In this document: positions 35,962 through 44,887 of the stretch, in pieces | Layout of the letters: the number at the start of each line of letters is the position of its first letter | How positions within the stretch are numbered: position 1 is the stretch's first letter | Assembly: GCF_007786475.1 (NCBI RefSeq) | Contig: NZ_VNJJ01000009.1 | Span: 62,001-126,000, forward strand | Direction: 5' to 3' | DNA: 64,000 nt | DNA from: Cohnella terricola | GTDB lineage: Bacteria > Bacillota > Bacilli > Paenibacillales > Paenibacillaceae | Made by a program: the position numbers and the translations under genes | Notes under the pieces: model-generated | The model's database searches: none | Told to the model about the DNA's origin: nothing | The model's input: only the letters and a program-made list of their open reading frames with translations

Positions 35962-37158
35962 ATGAACTACCGTTATTCCAAGAAGCTGGACTCGTTCTCT
36001 TCTTCTGCGGTTCGCGAAATTTTGAAGCTGACGCAGAAGAAATCGATAATTTCGTTCGCGGGCGGATTGCCGGCGGAAGAACATTTCCCGGTCGCGGCGA
36101 TCGGAGAAGCTTTCCAACGGGTGCTGGCGGCAGGCAATAAAGCGCTTCAATACGGGCTGACGGAAGGGTATTTGCCGCTTCGTGAGAGCATATGCAAGTG
36201 GATGTCACATAAAGGCGTGACCGTAACGCCGGACGATATGCTGATCACAACCGGCTCGCAGCAGGCGATCGATCTGTTGACGCGCATCTACATCGACCCG
36301 GGCGACGTCATTTTAGTTGAGAAGCCCACTTATTTATCGGCATTGCAAGTATTCCGCTCTTACGGCGCGGTTCTCGTATCCGTGGACGCCGACGAAAACG
36401 GCATGGTGCTAGAGGATCTGGCCGCCAAGCTGAAGGAGTATCGTCCGAAACTCGTGTACGTGATTCCGACTTTCTCCAACCCGACGGGCAAAGCCTGGAG
36501 CATGGAGCGCCGCAAAGGCGCGCTTGAGCTGTGCCGGGCCAGCGAGGCGCTCATTCTGGAAGACGATCCTTACGGAGAATTGAAATTCGGCGATTCGTCG
36601 ATTCACTATCCGTCGTTGTTCTCCCTCGACCAACATCCGCTAGGCTCTTGTGTCGTCTATACGAGCACGTTCTCGAAGACGGTCGCTCCCGCGCTGCGTA
36701 CAGGCTGGGTAATGGCCGATCCGGAGATCATCCGTCATATGGCCCGCGCCAAGCAGGCCGCGGATCTTCACTCGAGCTCGCTCGACCAGCAGACGCTGCA
36801 TCAGTTAATGGAGCACTTCGATCTGGCGGGTCACATCGAGTTCGTTCGCAAAGAATACGAAGCACGCATGCGCCAGATGGCGGATCTTCTTGCCGAGCAA
36901 GAATGGCCGGGCGTAACCTGGAACGAGCCGAAAGGCGGCATGTTCTTCTGGCTCGAGCTTCCGGAGTCCGTCGATACGGCGGAGCTGCTCAAGACCGCTG
37001 TCGACTTGGGCGTCGCGTTCGTCCCGGGCGTCTCATTCTTCGCCGACAATACGGGCAAGAACACGATGCGCTTGAACTTCACGCACAACGACTTCGAAGG
37101 CACCGTTACGGGAATGAAACGATTAAACGAAGCGATGCAGACCGTATTGGTCAAGTAA
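35962..37158 (+). CDS. PLP-dependent aminotransferase, class I (2-aminoadipate/aromatic type)
   Basis: The 398-residue protein is a fold-type I aminotransferase of the LysN/2-aminoadipate group. It shows SFAGGLPAEEHFP, LQYGLTEGYLPLRE, TTGSQQAIDL, VIPTFSNPTGKAW and EDDPYGEL, and the Schiff-base Lys in STFSKTVAPALRTGW. It has no GntR domain, so it is the enzyme-only form. Lying between ilvC and leuB, it may catalyse the last transamination of branched-chain amino acids, but the family is broad. GGGGGAACGTTAG precedes the ATG. Confidence 0.88.
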   Translation: MNYRYSKKLDSFSSSAVREILKLTQKKSIISFAGGLPAEEHFPVAAIGEAFQRVLAAGNKALQYGLTEGYLPLRESICKWMSHKGVTVTPDDMLITTGSQQAIDLLTRIYIDPGDVILVEKPTYLSALQVFRSYGAVLVSVDADENGMVLEDLAAKLKEYRPKLVYVIPTFSNPTGKAWSMERRKGALELCRASEALILEDDPYGELKFGDSSIHYPSLFSLDQHPLGSCVVYTSTFSKTVAPALRTGWVMADPEIIRHMARAKQAADLHSSSLDQQTLHQLMEHFDLAGHIEFVRKEYEARMRQMADLLAEQEWPGVTWNEPKGGMFFWLELPESVDTAELLKTAVDLGVAFVPGVSFFADNTGKNTMRLNFTHNDFEGTVTGMKRLNEAMQTVLVK

Positions 37159-37271
37159 ATCGCGTGTATTTCGGATTCACGACGGACGTCCTTTATCCAG
37201 GGCGTCCGAATGGTTTGTAGTTGCAAACCTTACATAGGCGAAAACTATAGAATCGATAGTTATTATCTATT

Positions 37272-37300
37272 TTGTCTCTTGAGGGGAAATGTACTACAAT
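37272..37300 (+). promoter_or_regulatory. Promoter of leuB
   Basis: TTGTCT (37272-37277) and TACAAT (37295-37300) are 17 bases apart, so leuB need not depend on the upstream genes. Confidence 0.55.
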
Positions 37301-37354
37301 TGAGAGAAGGTCTCAATGGACAACTATAACCTACATGTGGAGTGGATAAGAACG

Positions 37355-38434
37355 ATGTCAGAAACGAAAAAAATAGCCGTCATCGCTGGTGACGGTATCG
37401 GTCCAGAAGTCGTCGCGGAAGCGATCAAAGTCATGAAAAAAACAGAAGAATTGTTCGGATACAAGTTTGAATTCGAACACGGCCTGTTCGGCGGCATCGC
37501 GATCGACGAGAAAGGCACGCCTCTTCCGCAAGAAACGTTGGACATCTGCCAGAAAGCGGATGCCGTATTACTCGGCGCGGTAGGCGGTCCGAAATGGGAC
37601 AACAATTCGAAGGAGCTTCGCCCGGAGACAGGATTGCTCGGCATTCGCAAAGCGCTCGGCTTGTTCTCCAACATTCGTCCGGCCGTCGTATTCGATTGCC
37701 TGAAGGACGCATCCACGCTGAAGCCGGAAGTGCTTGAAGGCACTGACCTGATCGTCGTTCGCGAACTGACGGGCGGTATCTATTTCGGCGAGAAATTCCG
37801 CCGCGAAGGCGCGCAAGGTGAGGAAGCCGTCGATACATGCGTATACAACGTAACGGAGATCGAACGTATCGTACGCCAAGCGTTCGAAGTGGCTCAGAAG
37901 CGCAGCAAACGTCTGGCTTCCGTCGACAAAGCGAACGTGCTCGAAACCTCCCGCCTGTGGAGAGAAACGGTTAACCGTATCGCACCGGAATATTCGGACG
38001 TCGAAGTGGAACACGTACTCGTCGACAACTGCGCGATGCAATTGCTGCGCCGTCCTTCGAGCTTCGATGTCATCGTGACAGAGAACATGTTCGGCGACAT
38101 CCTGAGCGACGAAGCTGCGATGCTGACCGGTTCGATCGGCATGCTGTCCTCGGCTTCCTTGGGTGAAGGCAGCTTTGGCTTATACGAGCCGGTGCACGGC
38201 TCCGCGCCGGACATTGCTGGCCAAGGCATCGCCAACCCGATCGCGACGATCTTGTCCGTCGCGCTCATGTTCCGCCTCACCTTTGGGTACGAAGACGCGG
38301 CAACGGCAATCGAAACGGCAGTCAAAAATGTGCTCGACGCGGGCCACCGTACGGGCGATATCGCGGTCGATAAGAGCAAAGCGATCGGAACGGGCGCGAT
38401 GGGCGATCTAATTGTGGCGGCTTTGAGAAATTAA
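37355..38434 (+). CDS. leuB: 3-isopropylmalate dehydrogenase
   Basis: The enzyme oxidises and decarboxylates 3-isopropylmalate in leucine synthesis using NAD. The 359-residue protein starts [18 protein letters not shown]. It has [36 protein letters not shown] and [17 protein letters not shown], all at their usual places, and [14 protein letters not shown] near the end. ATG 37355 (MSETKKIAV) matches the family N-terminus; ATG 37316 with GAGAAGG before it is a possible earlier start adding 13 residues. No leuA, leuC or leuD is adjacent. Confidence 0.95.
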   Translation: MSETKKIAVIAGDGIGPEVVAEAIKVMKKTEELFGYKFEFEHGLFGGIAIDEKGTPLPQETLDICQKADAVLLGAVGGPKWDNNSKELRPETGLLGIRKALGLFSNIRPAVVFDCLKDASTLKPEVLEGTDLIVVRELTGGIYFGEKFRREGAQGEEAVDTCVYNVTEIERIVRQAFEVAQKRSKRLASVDKANVLETSRLWRETVNRIAPEYSDVEVEHVLVDNCAMQLLRRPSSFDVIVTENMFGDILSDEAAMLTGSIGMLSSASLGEGSFGLYEPVHGSAPDIAGQGIANPIATILSVALMFRLTFGYEDAATAIETAVKNVLDAGHRTGDIAVDKSKAIGTGAMGDLIVAALRN

Positions 38435-38449
38435 TTATAATAATTCTAA
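38435..38449. promoter_or_regulatory. PerR-like box upstream of peroxiredoxin
   Basis: TTATAATAATTCTAA differs from the PerR consensus TTATAATNATTATAA at one position. It lies directly after the leuB stop and 20 bp before the -35 box of the peroxiredoxin promoter. Peroxide-dependent derepression is likely. Confidence 0.65.
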
Positions 38450-38468
38450 AAAAGGAATTGTTATCATC

Positions 38469-38497
38469 TTGACGAGCCTGTCCGAGTTTGGTACGAT
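38469..38497 (+). promoter_or_regulatory. Promoter of peroxiredoxin gene
   Basis: TTGACG (38469-38474) and TACGAT (38492-38497) are 17 bases apart. Confidence 0.7.
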
Positions 38498-38562
38498 TTT
38501 TGTCGAGAGCAAATTCAGAAAGCACTAGCAGCAAGGCTGGGCTTAACTAGGAGGCATTCGGC

Positions 38563-39111
38563 ATGGCAGAACGTTTAGTAGGACGTCCCGCACCGGATTT
38601 CACATTGGAAACGGCGAACGGCGACGGTAAAGATTTCGGTAAAGTTTCTTTGTCCGATTATCGCGGCAAATGGTTGGTATTCTTCTTCTATCCGCTCGAC
38701 TTCACATTCGTGTGCCCGACGGAGATCACGGCGCTTTCCGAAGCGGCTGAAACGTTCAAAGGTTTGAACGCTGAAGTTCTCGGCGTCAGCGTCGACAGCA
38801 AACATAGCCACCGCGCATGGATCAATACGCCTAAGAACGACAACGGTCTTGGCCAATTGAACTTCCCGCTCGCGGCGGACATTACGAAACAAGTTGCTCG
38901 CGATTACGGCGTGCTGATCGATGAAGAAGGCGTCGCTCTGCGCGGTCTGTTCATCATCGATCCGGACGGCGAATTGAAATACCAAGTCGTTAACCACAAC
39001 GACGTGGGCCGCAGCGTTGACGAAACTCTGCGCGTGCTGCAAGCTCTGCAATCCGGCGGCTTGTGCCCGATGAACTGGAAAGCCGGCGACAAGAACCTCG
39101 TCGCTCAATAA
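38563..39111 (+). CDS. Typical 2-Cys peroxiredoxin
   Basis: The 182-residue enzyme reduces peroxides. The peroxidatic Cys51 lies in FTFVCPTEI and the resolving Cys168 in GGLCPMNWK, as in typical 2-Cys (AhpC/Tpx-like) peroxiredoxins. Length and the C-terminal tail NLVAQ are normal. No AhpF partner lies nearby, so thioredoxin is the probable reductant. A PerR-like box and a good promoter precede it, and a long hairpin follows, so it is a single-gene unit. Confidence 0.95.
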   Translation: MAERLVGRPAPDFTLETANGDGKDFGKVSLSDYRGKWLVFFFYPLDFTFVCPTEITALSEAAETFKGLNAEVLGVSVDSKHSHRAWINTPKNDNGLGQLNFPLAADITKQVARDYGVLIDEEGVALRGLFIIDPDGELKYQVVNHNDVGRSVDETLRVLQALQSGGLCPMNWKAGDKNLVAQ

Positions 39112-39123
39112 ACCGTTTAACCC

Positions 39124-39169
39124 GGATAGAAAACTCCTCGGAACGAAAGTTCCGGGGAGTTTTCTATCC
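39124..39169 (+). terminator. Long hairpin after peroxiredoxin gene
   Basis: GGATAGAAAACTCC (39124-39137) pairs with GGAGTTTTCTATCC (39156-39169), and CGGAAC/GTTCCG continues the stem around a GAAA loop. The T run is short. Confidence 0.8.
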
Positions 39170-39293
39170 TACCAGACCTATCGGGTAGAAAGACTCAAAT
39201 TAGGCTTTTGACATATATTGGCGGCAGGAATTGTGCTCATCGGTAGAGAATATAGTGAGAAGAATAAGGAATCGAACCGAAGGAGGGAAGGCG

Positions 39294-39719
39294 ATGAGCT
39301 TTTGCTGCGGAGCTAGCATGATCGGTACGAAGGGGACCTTAAAACACTACCGAACCAGGATTCATAATGTGCCGATTTTGTTTTGTCCCGTTTGTCACCG
39401 TATCGAAGTGCACTATCTGGTGGAGAACGAATACGAAATATTGGCCGAATATGCGCATGGCGACGGAGCATCTGAAGTCGACTTCCACGATTACGTCGAT
39501 GAATCGGATAAAGCGCTTCATGAGAATTGCGTAAACAACGAGGACGAAGATCCGATGCAGATCGTGCAGAATCAGATTGACATGTCGCTCGATCTGTTGA
39601 CGTTCGCCAAGGAAATCGGCGACTCGGAATGGGAGCAGCAATTGAAGAAACGTCTCATCGTATTAAGCCAAAGGCGCCTCAAACTTAAAATGAAACGCGC
39701 TCCCGGGGGCACGGTCTGA
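39294..39719 (+). CDS. Zinc-ribbon-like protein of unknown function
   Basis: The 141-residue protein starts MSFCCGASMIGTKGTLKHYRTRIHNVPILFCPVCHRIEVHY in pieces: a Cys-Cys pair near the N-terminus (FCCGA) and CPVC about 30 residues later, consistent with one zinc ribbon as in YgiT-like antitoxin N-domains. The middle is acidic and the C-terminal third helical and basic (KKRLIVLSQRRLKLKMKR). No toxin gene lies beside it, so a toxin-antitoxin role is not supported. ATG 39294 follows GAAGGAGGGAAGGCG; the frame upstream to 39231 is not used. Confidence 0.7.
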   Translation: MSFCCGASMIGTKGTLKHYRTRIHNVPILFCPVCHRIEVHYLVENEYEILAEYAHGDGASEVDFHDYVDESDKALHENCVNNEDEDPMQIVQNQIDMSLDLLTFAKEIGDSEWEQQLKKRLIVLSQRRLKLKMKRAPGGTV

Positions 39720-39752
39720 AAATACGGGGCGGGTGAACGTTAGATAGAATGG

Positions 39753-39797
39753 AAGAACCGTGATTAGGCCGATCTCTTCTGCTTAATCGCGGTTCTT
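39753..39797 (+). terminator. Terminator before sigI
   Basis: AAGAACCGTGATTA (39753-39766) pairs with TAATCGCGGTTCTT (39784-39797) with one wobble, followed by a T-rich stretch. Confidence 0.75.
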
Positions 39798-39815
39798 TGT
39801 ATTTATTCGGAGGTT

Positions 39816-39844
39816 ACCCCCTGAAAATCGGATCGACTTGCGAA
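39816..39844 (+). promoter_or_regulatory. Candidate SigI-dependent autoregulatory promoter
   Basis: ACCCCC (39816-39821) followed by TGAAAA and, 19 bases on, CGAA (39841-39844) resembles the elements of SigI promoters known from Bacillus subtilis. It lies 21 bp before the sigI start, as expected for autoregulation. Confidence 0.55.
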
Positions 39845-39865
39845 TGTATATAGTGGGGTGAGCGA

Positions 39866-40663
39866 GTGCTGCTCTTATTGATCAAGAAATGGCTGAACTC
39901 ATCCGGCAGAACGTCGAAGTTACCCGGAGACGGGAAAACGCCGGAGCGTTCGGTAGAGCAGATTCAAAACGGTGACGAAGAACTTCGCAATGCGTTTATT
40001 CGTCGTTATAATCCATACATTCTGAAAATAACCAGCCGCTTTTTCCGGCGGTCGATCGATCCGGCTAGAGACGACGCGTACAGCGTCGCGCTTGCCGCTT
40101 TCGACGAGGCGATCAATCGTTTTTCGCCGGAGAAGGGCAGGCTGTTTTTGGGCTTCGCGGAAACGGTCATACACCGGCGTTTGGTCGATTATGTCCGGCA
40201 AGAGAGCAAACATGCCGCCGCCGTCCCCTATAGCGCGTTCGACATCGAATCCGAAGAAGGCGGAAGCACGGTTAACCGCGTGGAAGTCGCGCAAGCAATG
40301 GAGGCATATAGACGGGAGGTAACGGCGGACGAGCGCAAGCTGGAGATCGCTTCGTTGACGGAAGATCTGGCTCTTTACGGGATTACTTTCGAAGATCTGG
40401 CGAAGCTGTCTCCCAAACATCAAGATTCGCGCGCGCAGTTGCTGCGAATAGGAAGAAAGCTTGCAAGAGAGGAACGGCTATTTCGTTCGCTCCGCGAAAC
40501 CCGGCAATTGCCGATTAAGGAATTATGCGAAATGGGAACTACGTCGCGCAAAACGGTCGAAAGGCACCGAAAATACATTATCGCGGTAAGCATGATAGCG
40601 GGAGGATCCTATCCATTCTTACAGGAATATATCGGCTTGGATCGCGAAGAGGAGGAGGGGTAA
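39866..40663 (+). CDS. sigI: RNA polymerase sigma factor SigI
   Basis: This sigma-70-like factor responds to heat or envelope stress in Bacillus and to polysaccharide substrates in Clostridium. The 265-residue protein has the region 2-type segment FIRRYNPYILKITSRFF with DDAYSVALAAFDEAINRF and FLGFAETVIHRRLVDYVR, characteristic of SigI. It ends in the family's C-terminal DNA-binding domain (LCEMGTTSRKTVERHRKYI). The start is GTG 39866 after GGGGTGA. The rsgI gene begins two bases after the stop, so the pair is one operon. Confidence 0.93.
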   Translation: MLLLLIKKWLNSSGRTSKLPGDGKTPERSVEQIQNGDEELRNAFIRRYNPYILKITSRFFRRSIDPARDDAYSVALAAFDEAINRFSPEKGRLFLGFAETVIHRRLVDYVRQESKHAAAVPYSAFDIESEEGGSTVNRVEVAQAMEAYRREVTADERKLEIASLTEDLALYGITFEDLAKLSPKHQDSRAQLLRIGRKLAREERLFRSLRETRQLPIKELCEMGTTSRKTVERHRKYIIAVSMIAGGSYPFLQEYIGLDREEEEG

Positions 40664-40664
40664 C

Positions 40665-41870
40665 GTGACACGCGGAACGGTAATGTCGTTGCAGAGAAAT
40701 ACGGCCGTCGTGCTGACGCCGGACGGGCAGTTTATTAGAGTCCGCAGGCAGAGTTGGTTCGAGATCGGTGAAGAAATTGCCGGGGAAGCGCTCGTACGCG
40801 CAGCCTCCCGCGTCCGGAGGCGTTTGCTTCAAGCCGGGGCGGTGGTATCGGCCATCGCGCTGATCCTCTTCGCAGCGACGATGTTTGGGACGCGCCCCGT
40901 CGTGGCTTACGTCACGATGGACGTTAATCCAAGCATCGAACTTGGCTTGGACGCAGATGAGAAGGTTCGTGAGCTGCGCGCGGTCAACGAAGACGGGAAA
41001 GAACTCGTCGAAGGCGTAAAATATCGCGGACGGGATATGGAGACGGTCGTGAACGAGATCGCCCGCAAACTCGTCGAGACGCATATGCTGACGCCGGACG
41101 ACGGCGAGGTTGTTATCGCAAGCGTTCCGGTGAAAGACGTCGACGAACAATGGGAGCGGCAAGTTACCTGGAAGATGGCGCGAATTCTGAACGAGGCGAC
41201 GAAGAGCGAGCGGGAGAATCAAGCCGTCAAGCTTGACGTCACGACGGTCTCGGTACCGAAGGAAGTCAGGAAAGAGGCGGAAGCCAACGGCATCTCCTCG
41301 GGCAAGATGGCGTTCTGGCTCGCTTCCGAAAGCCAAGGCCACGAAGTGTCGCTTGAGACGCTCAAAAAGGAGTCCATGAAGGATATCGCTGCCGATTGGG
41401 GTGGCATCAAAGAGGTCATGGGGCAATACGAGCATAAGATGAGAGATAAGCCTCGCGACGGGAAAAGCGGCGACTCCAAAAACCATAAAGACAAACATGA
41501 CAAAAAAGACAAGAGCGACAAAAAAGACAAGAGCGACAAAAAAGACAAGAGCGACAAAAAAGACAAACAAGATAGAAACGACAATAAAGACGGAAGAGAC
41601 AAACAAGATAGAAACGACAATAAAAACGGAAGAGACAAACAAGACAGAAACGGCAATCAAAACGAAAACGACGATCAAAAGGATAAGAAAAACGAAAAGT
41701 CTTCTATTAATAAAGGAAGTAAACCGAGCAAAGGAAGCGACGGCAAGAACGAGAATCGTAATAAAAGCGGAACAAATCATGAGAAAAAGAATGGCAAAGA
41801 CAATAGAAAAAGCGATAAAAATGGAAATCGCAAGCACGAAAACTCGGGCAAGGGCCGGGACCAACGTTAA
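40665..41870 (+). CDS. rsgI: Anti-sigma-I factor RsgI with Lys/Asp-rich tail
   Basis: RsgI is a transmembrane protein that holds SigI inactive. The 401-residue protein has the cytoplasmic RsgI N-domain (GTVMSLQRNTAVVLTPDGQF, about 1-55), one membrane helix (about 57-77) and an outer domain VAYVTMDVNPSIELGLD that is typical of the family. From about residue 255 the chain becomes a low-complexity tail of Lys, Asp, Asn and Ser with KDKSDK and DKQDRNDN repeats. Many RsgI proteins instead carry sugar-binding modules here. The start is GTG 40665. The tail may interact with the cell wall. Confidence 0.93.
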   Translation: MTRGTVMSLQRNTAVVLTPDGQFIRVRRQSWFEIGEEIAGEALVRAASRVRRRLLQAGAVVSAIALILFAATMFGTRPVVAYVTMDVNPSIELGLDADEKVRELRAVNEDGKELVEGVKYRGRDMETVVNEIARKLVETHMLTPDDGEVVIASVPVKDVDEQWERQVTWKMARILNEATKSERENQAVKLDVTTVSVPKEVRKEAEANGISSGKMAFWLASESQGHEVSLETLKKESMKDIAADWGGIKEVMGQYEHKMRDKPRDGKSGDSKNHKDKHDKKDKSDKKDKSDKKDKSDKKDKQDRNDNKDGRDKQDRNDNKNGRDKQDRNGNQNENDDQKDKKNEKSSINKGSKPSKGSDGKNENRNKSGTNHEKKNGKDNRKSDKNGNRKHENSGKGRDQR

Positions 41871-41906
41871 GCGGCTCGATTCGTCACCGCTCGACAACTT
41901 CTCCCG

Positions 41907-41936
41907 TTGACAGTCGCAATCATAAATGGATATGAT
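41907..41936 (+). promoter_or_regulatory. Promoter of the PAS kinase gene
   Basis: TTGACA (41907-41912) and TATGAT (41931-41936) are 18 bases apart. Confidence 0.6.
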
Positions 41937-41989
41937 TTGATTAATTTAGGGATGGAATTGTGACTGACAGGCCTATGGAGGATACGCGA

Positions 41990-43270
41990 ATGAACGGGTG
42001 GAAAACGCGTTATTTTGCAATTCTTGCCGAGTTTGTTCGGACCGTCGAGCACAGCGTATCCGCAGAGATGAAAGAGTTAGGACTTCAACTTGTCGGACTG
42101 TCGGCTGCCGAGGTCCTTGAACAACATGAAGAGTGCGTCAAACTTTTGCTTTCCAACGCAGAACCCGAAGACCGGATGACGATCGTTCACCGGTCTCTTT
42201 TGTTTATTACGGAGCTGATGGAGAAACGCCCGAACAGATTTGAAACCGTTCTCCAGCATATGGACAGCGGCGTGGCCCTGTTTGATGGCACGGGGAATTT
42301 GAGATTCGTCAACATGCAGATGTCGAAGGTACTTCAGTTGCCGCGAAGATCGTTGGTCGGCTGCTCGCTTCGCCAATTGTTTTTACATCGGGAACTACGC
42401 TTGTCCATTCGCAAAAATTTATTGCGCATCTATAAAGGTATGATTTATTACCGACGGTATAACGACGAATTTCAAGATGCGAGCGGCAGGTTTCTGCTTA
42501 TCAGCATTTCCAGAATCGACGAGCTCGACGGCGATTACTTGGTCAGCGTGAAAGACATATCGGAATTCAAGCAGATCGAACAGGCGGCATTTCAGAACGA
42601 CAAGCTTGCCATGCTGGGCAAGATCGCCGCGGCCATCGCTCATGAAATCCGCAATCCGCTGACTTCGATTCGAGGCTTTATCCAATTGTTGAACCCTTAC
42701 TTAAAGGAAATCGGCAAACAGGAATACGGGAGAATCATCCTATCGGAGATCGACAGGGCGAATGACATCATATACGAGTTTCTGAATTCGTCCAAGCCGT
42801 TCGTTCCGATGAAGCAGAAGGTATCTATCAGGATGCTGCTTAAGGACACGATCATGCTTTCGGAGAGCGAAGCGGTGATGAAAGGTTGCGAGCTGTATCA
42901 AGAAATTTACGATGATGATTTAACCGTAGCTGTTGATGTGAAACAGGTCAAACAGGTGCTCTTGAATATCGTGAAAAACGCCATGGACGCCATTCAGGAG
43001 GTGCTGAACGAGCGGAAAGGTCTCATCGTAATCTCGGCAAGTCGGGAGAACGGATACGCCTTGATCACGATTCGTGACAATGGGAAAGGCATGGAGAGAG
43101 CGACGTTAAATCGGCTCTTCGATCCCTTTTTCACGACGAAGGAAGCGGGGACGGGATTGGGCTTGTCGGTCAGTTATCGCATCATCAGCAATCACGGAGG
43201 AACGATCCATGTAGAAAGCCAGATTGGGGAGGGAACGGCTTTCATGATTTATTTGCCTTTTGTGGAGTAG
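41990..43270 (+). CDS. Orphan PAS-containing sensor histidine kinase
   Basis: The 426-residue cytoplasmic kinase has an N-terminal helical domain of about 90 residues, a PAS domain (VLQHMDSGVALFDGTGNLRFVN onward, near 95-200), a HisKA region with AAIAHEIRNPLTSIRGF (the phospho-accepting His) and an ATPase domain with QVLLNIVKNAMDAI, DNGKGM and GTGLGLSVS. It resembles sporulation-type kinases (KinA/KinE), and no response regulator is adjacent, which fits a phosphorelay input. ATG 41990 lies eight bases after GGAGG; the GTG at 41960 is a weaker start. Confidence 0.88.
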   Translation: MNGWKTRYFAILAEFVRTVEHSVSAEMKELGLQLVGLSAAEVLEQHEECVKLLLSNAEPEDRMTIVHRSLLFITELMEKRPNRFETVLQHMDSGVALFDGTGNLRFVNMQMSKVLQLPRRSLVGCSLRQLFLHRELRLSIRKNLLRIYKGMIYYRRYNDEFQDASGRFLLISISRIDELDGDYLVSVKDISEFKQIEQAAFQNDKLAMLGKIAAAIAHEIRNPLTSIRGFIQLLNPYLKEIGKQEYGRIILSEIDRANDIIYEFLNSSKPFVPMKQKVSIRMLLKDTIMLSESEAVMKGCELYQEIYDDDLTVAVDVKQVKQVLLNIVKNAMDAIQEVLNERKGLIVISASRENGYALITIRDNGKGMERATLNRLFDPFFTTKEAGTGLGLSVSYRIISNHGGTIHVESQIGEGTAFMIYLPFVE

Positions 43271-43324
43271 GGAGGGTAGAATCGGGGGTGAGCGCAACAT
43301 TTTGTCTAAGGTGGGACATCAGCG

Positions 43325-44857
43325 ATGTTATGGACTGAACGGATGATTAGATGGGAAATCAAATCTGATCGTGACGGCTTGCTGCCGGCGGCCGATTTGA
43401 TCACTGTATTCACGGATCGGAAAGCGTTGGACGACAGACGCTTATTGCTGCATTCCGAGCTGGATCGGGAATTACGCGACAGGGCGAATCTAGGCATCTA
43501 TACAAGCAAATCGGGAGAAGCGGAATTCATGCCGACGTTAGGACTGGTTCCCGAGAAATATGCGGCTTACGCAGGGATCGAAGGCGACTTCCGCCCAGCC
43601 AAGAAATGGCGAGTAGCGGCGGGAAGCCTCGGAAAATCGCTGCTTCAATATCGAATTCGCAAGATGACCTTCCTCTTGCCGACGGATTGGTTAGTCGGGC
43701 TGTCGTCCGCGGAGCGCCAGGAGGTCTCTCAAGCTTTCATGGAAGGACTGTTGCTCGGGTTATACCGCAGGCAAAGCGCGGCAGCTGAAAGCCGTCCCGA
43801 GGCCGTTCTGGAAGAGATCGGGTTTATTCTGAATCACGAAGAAGCGGCTAACGATTGGGACGAAGGCTTGCGACGCGGTTATGAAACGGCGAACGCCGTA
43901 TGTTATGCGCGGGAACTCACGAATGAGCCGGCCAATCTCCTTACCCCTGAGCGGTTGGCGGAGGAAGCACGTTCCCTTGCGGCTCATTACGGCTTGGATT
44001 GTCTGATCTATGACGAGAAAGACGCCGCCACGGAAGGAATGGGCGGTCTTCTGGCGGTCGGCCGAGGAAGCATCAATCCGCCGCGCATGATCGTCTTGCG
44101 GCATAACGGGAATCCCGACTCGAAGGAAACGCTTGGAATCATCGGCAAAGGCATAACCTTCGATACCGGAGGCATTTCCCTCAAGAAAGCAGAGGGCATG
44201 GAGGAGATGATCTCCGACATGGGCGGCGCGGCGGCAGTACTGGGCGCGATGAGGGCCGTTGGCGAACGCAAACCCGCGGCGAACATCGTTGCGGTGATTC
44301 CCGCGGCGGAGAATATGCCGTCGGGGAGCGCCTTTAAGCCCGGCGATGTCATTCGCATGTACGGCGGGAAAACCGTCGAAGTGCTGAACACGGATGCCGA
44401 AGGGAGAATCGTGCTCGCGGACGGCCTGACGACGGCCATCCGTCATGGCGCGACAAGGTTGATCGACGTGGCGACTTTGACCGGGGCGGTCATGCATGCG
44501 CTTGGCGATTGGTCGACAGGAGTTTTCTCCAACGCCGAAGGGATGCTCCAAAGTTTTTTGCGTTCCGCCGAGCGGGCCGGGGAATACGTATGGCCGCTGC
44601 CGACGTTCCCGGAATACCAAAGCTTGCTTAAGAGCGATGTCGCAGACTTGAAAAATCATGGAGGGGCTTGGGCCGGGGCGATCGCGGGCGCGTTGTTCGT
44701 CGGCGCCTTCGCGGAAGATCGGCCATGGATTCATCTAGACATCGGAGGAACCGCCTGGATGTGGAGCGATAGGGGATTCGAAGGAAAAGGCGGAACGGGC
44801 GTCATGGTTCGTTCGCTGCTCGAATATATTCGCAATGAAACGGGAGCTTCGGAGTAA
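43325..44857 (+). CDS. Leucyl aminopeptidase, M17 family
   Basis: The 510-residue metallopeptidase removes N-terminal residues from peptides. The catalytic C-domain has GKGITFDTGGISLKKAEGMEEM, seen in parts, with the M17 signature NTDAEGRIVLADGL and the region ATLTGAVMHALG. The N-terminal domain is divergent, which is usual. Two metal-binding acidic clusters are intact (Asp in FDTGG, Asp and Glu in NTDAEG). It is followed 30 bp later by an MFS carrier gene, with which it may be co-transcribed. Confidence 0.92.
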   Translation: MLWTERMIRWEIKSDRDGLLPAADLITVFTDRKALDDRRLLLHSELDRELRDRANLGIYTSKSGEAEFMPTLGLVPEKYAAYAGIEGDFRPAKKWRVAAGSLGKSLLQYRIRKMTFLLPTDWLVGLSSAERQEVSQAFMEGLLLGLYRRQSAAAESRPEAVLEEIGFILNHEEAANDWDEGLRRGYETANAVCYARELTNEPANLLTPERLAEEARSLAAHYGLDCLIYDEKDAATEGMGGLLAVGRGSINPPRMIVLRHNGNPDSKETLGIIGKGITFDTGGISLKKAEGMEEMISDMGGAAAVLGAMRAVGERKPAANIVAVIPAAENMPSGSAFKPGDVIRMYGGKTVEVLNTDAEGRIVLADGLTTAIRHGATRLIDVATLTGAVMHALGDWSTGVFSNAEGMLQSFLRSAERAGEYVWPLPTFPEYQSLLKSDVADLKNHGGAWAGAIAGALFVGAFAEDRPWIHLDIGGTAWMWSDRGFEGKGGTGVMVRSLLEYIRNETGASE

Positions 44858-44887
44858 ACATCCGGGACAACATGGGGGAGCATCGCG

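Noticed and set aside
39294..39719. YgiT-like antitoxin of a toxin-antitoxin pair
   Set aside because: No toxin-like gene is adjacent, and the C-terminal part is not a helix-turn-helix.
41495..41660. Tandem DNA repeats at the end of rsgI as another noncoding array
   Set aside because: They have an 18-bp basis, keep the rsgI frame and encode KDKSDK-type repeats, so they are coding low-complexity sequence.
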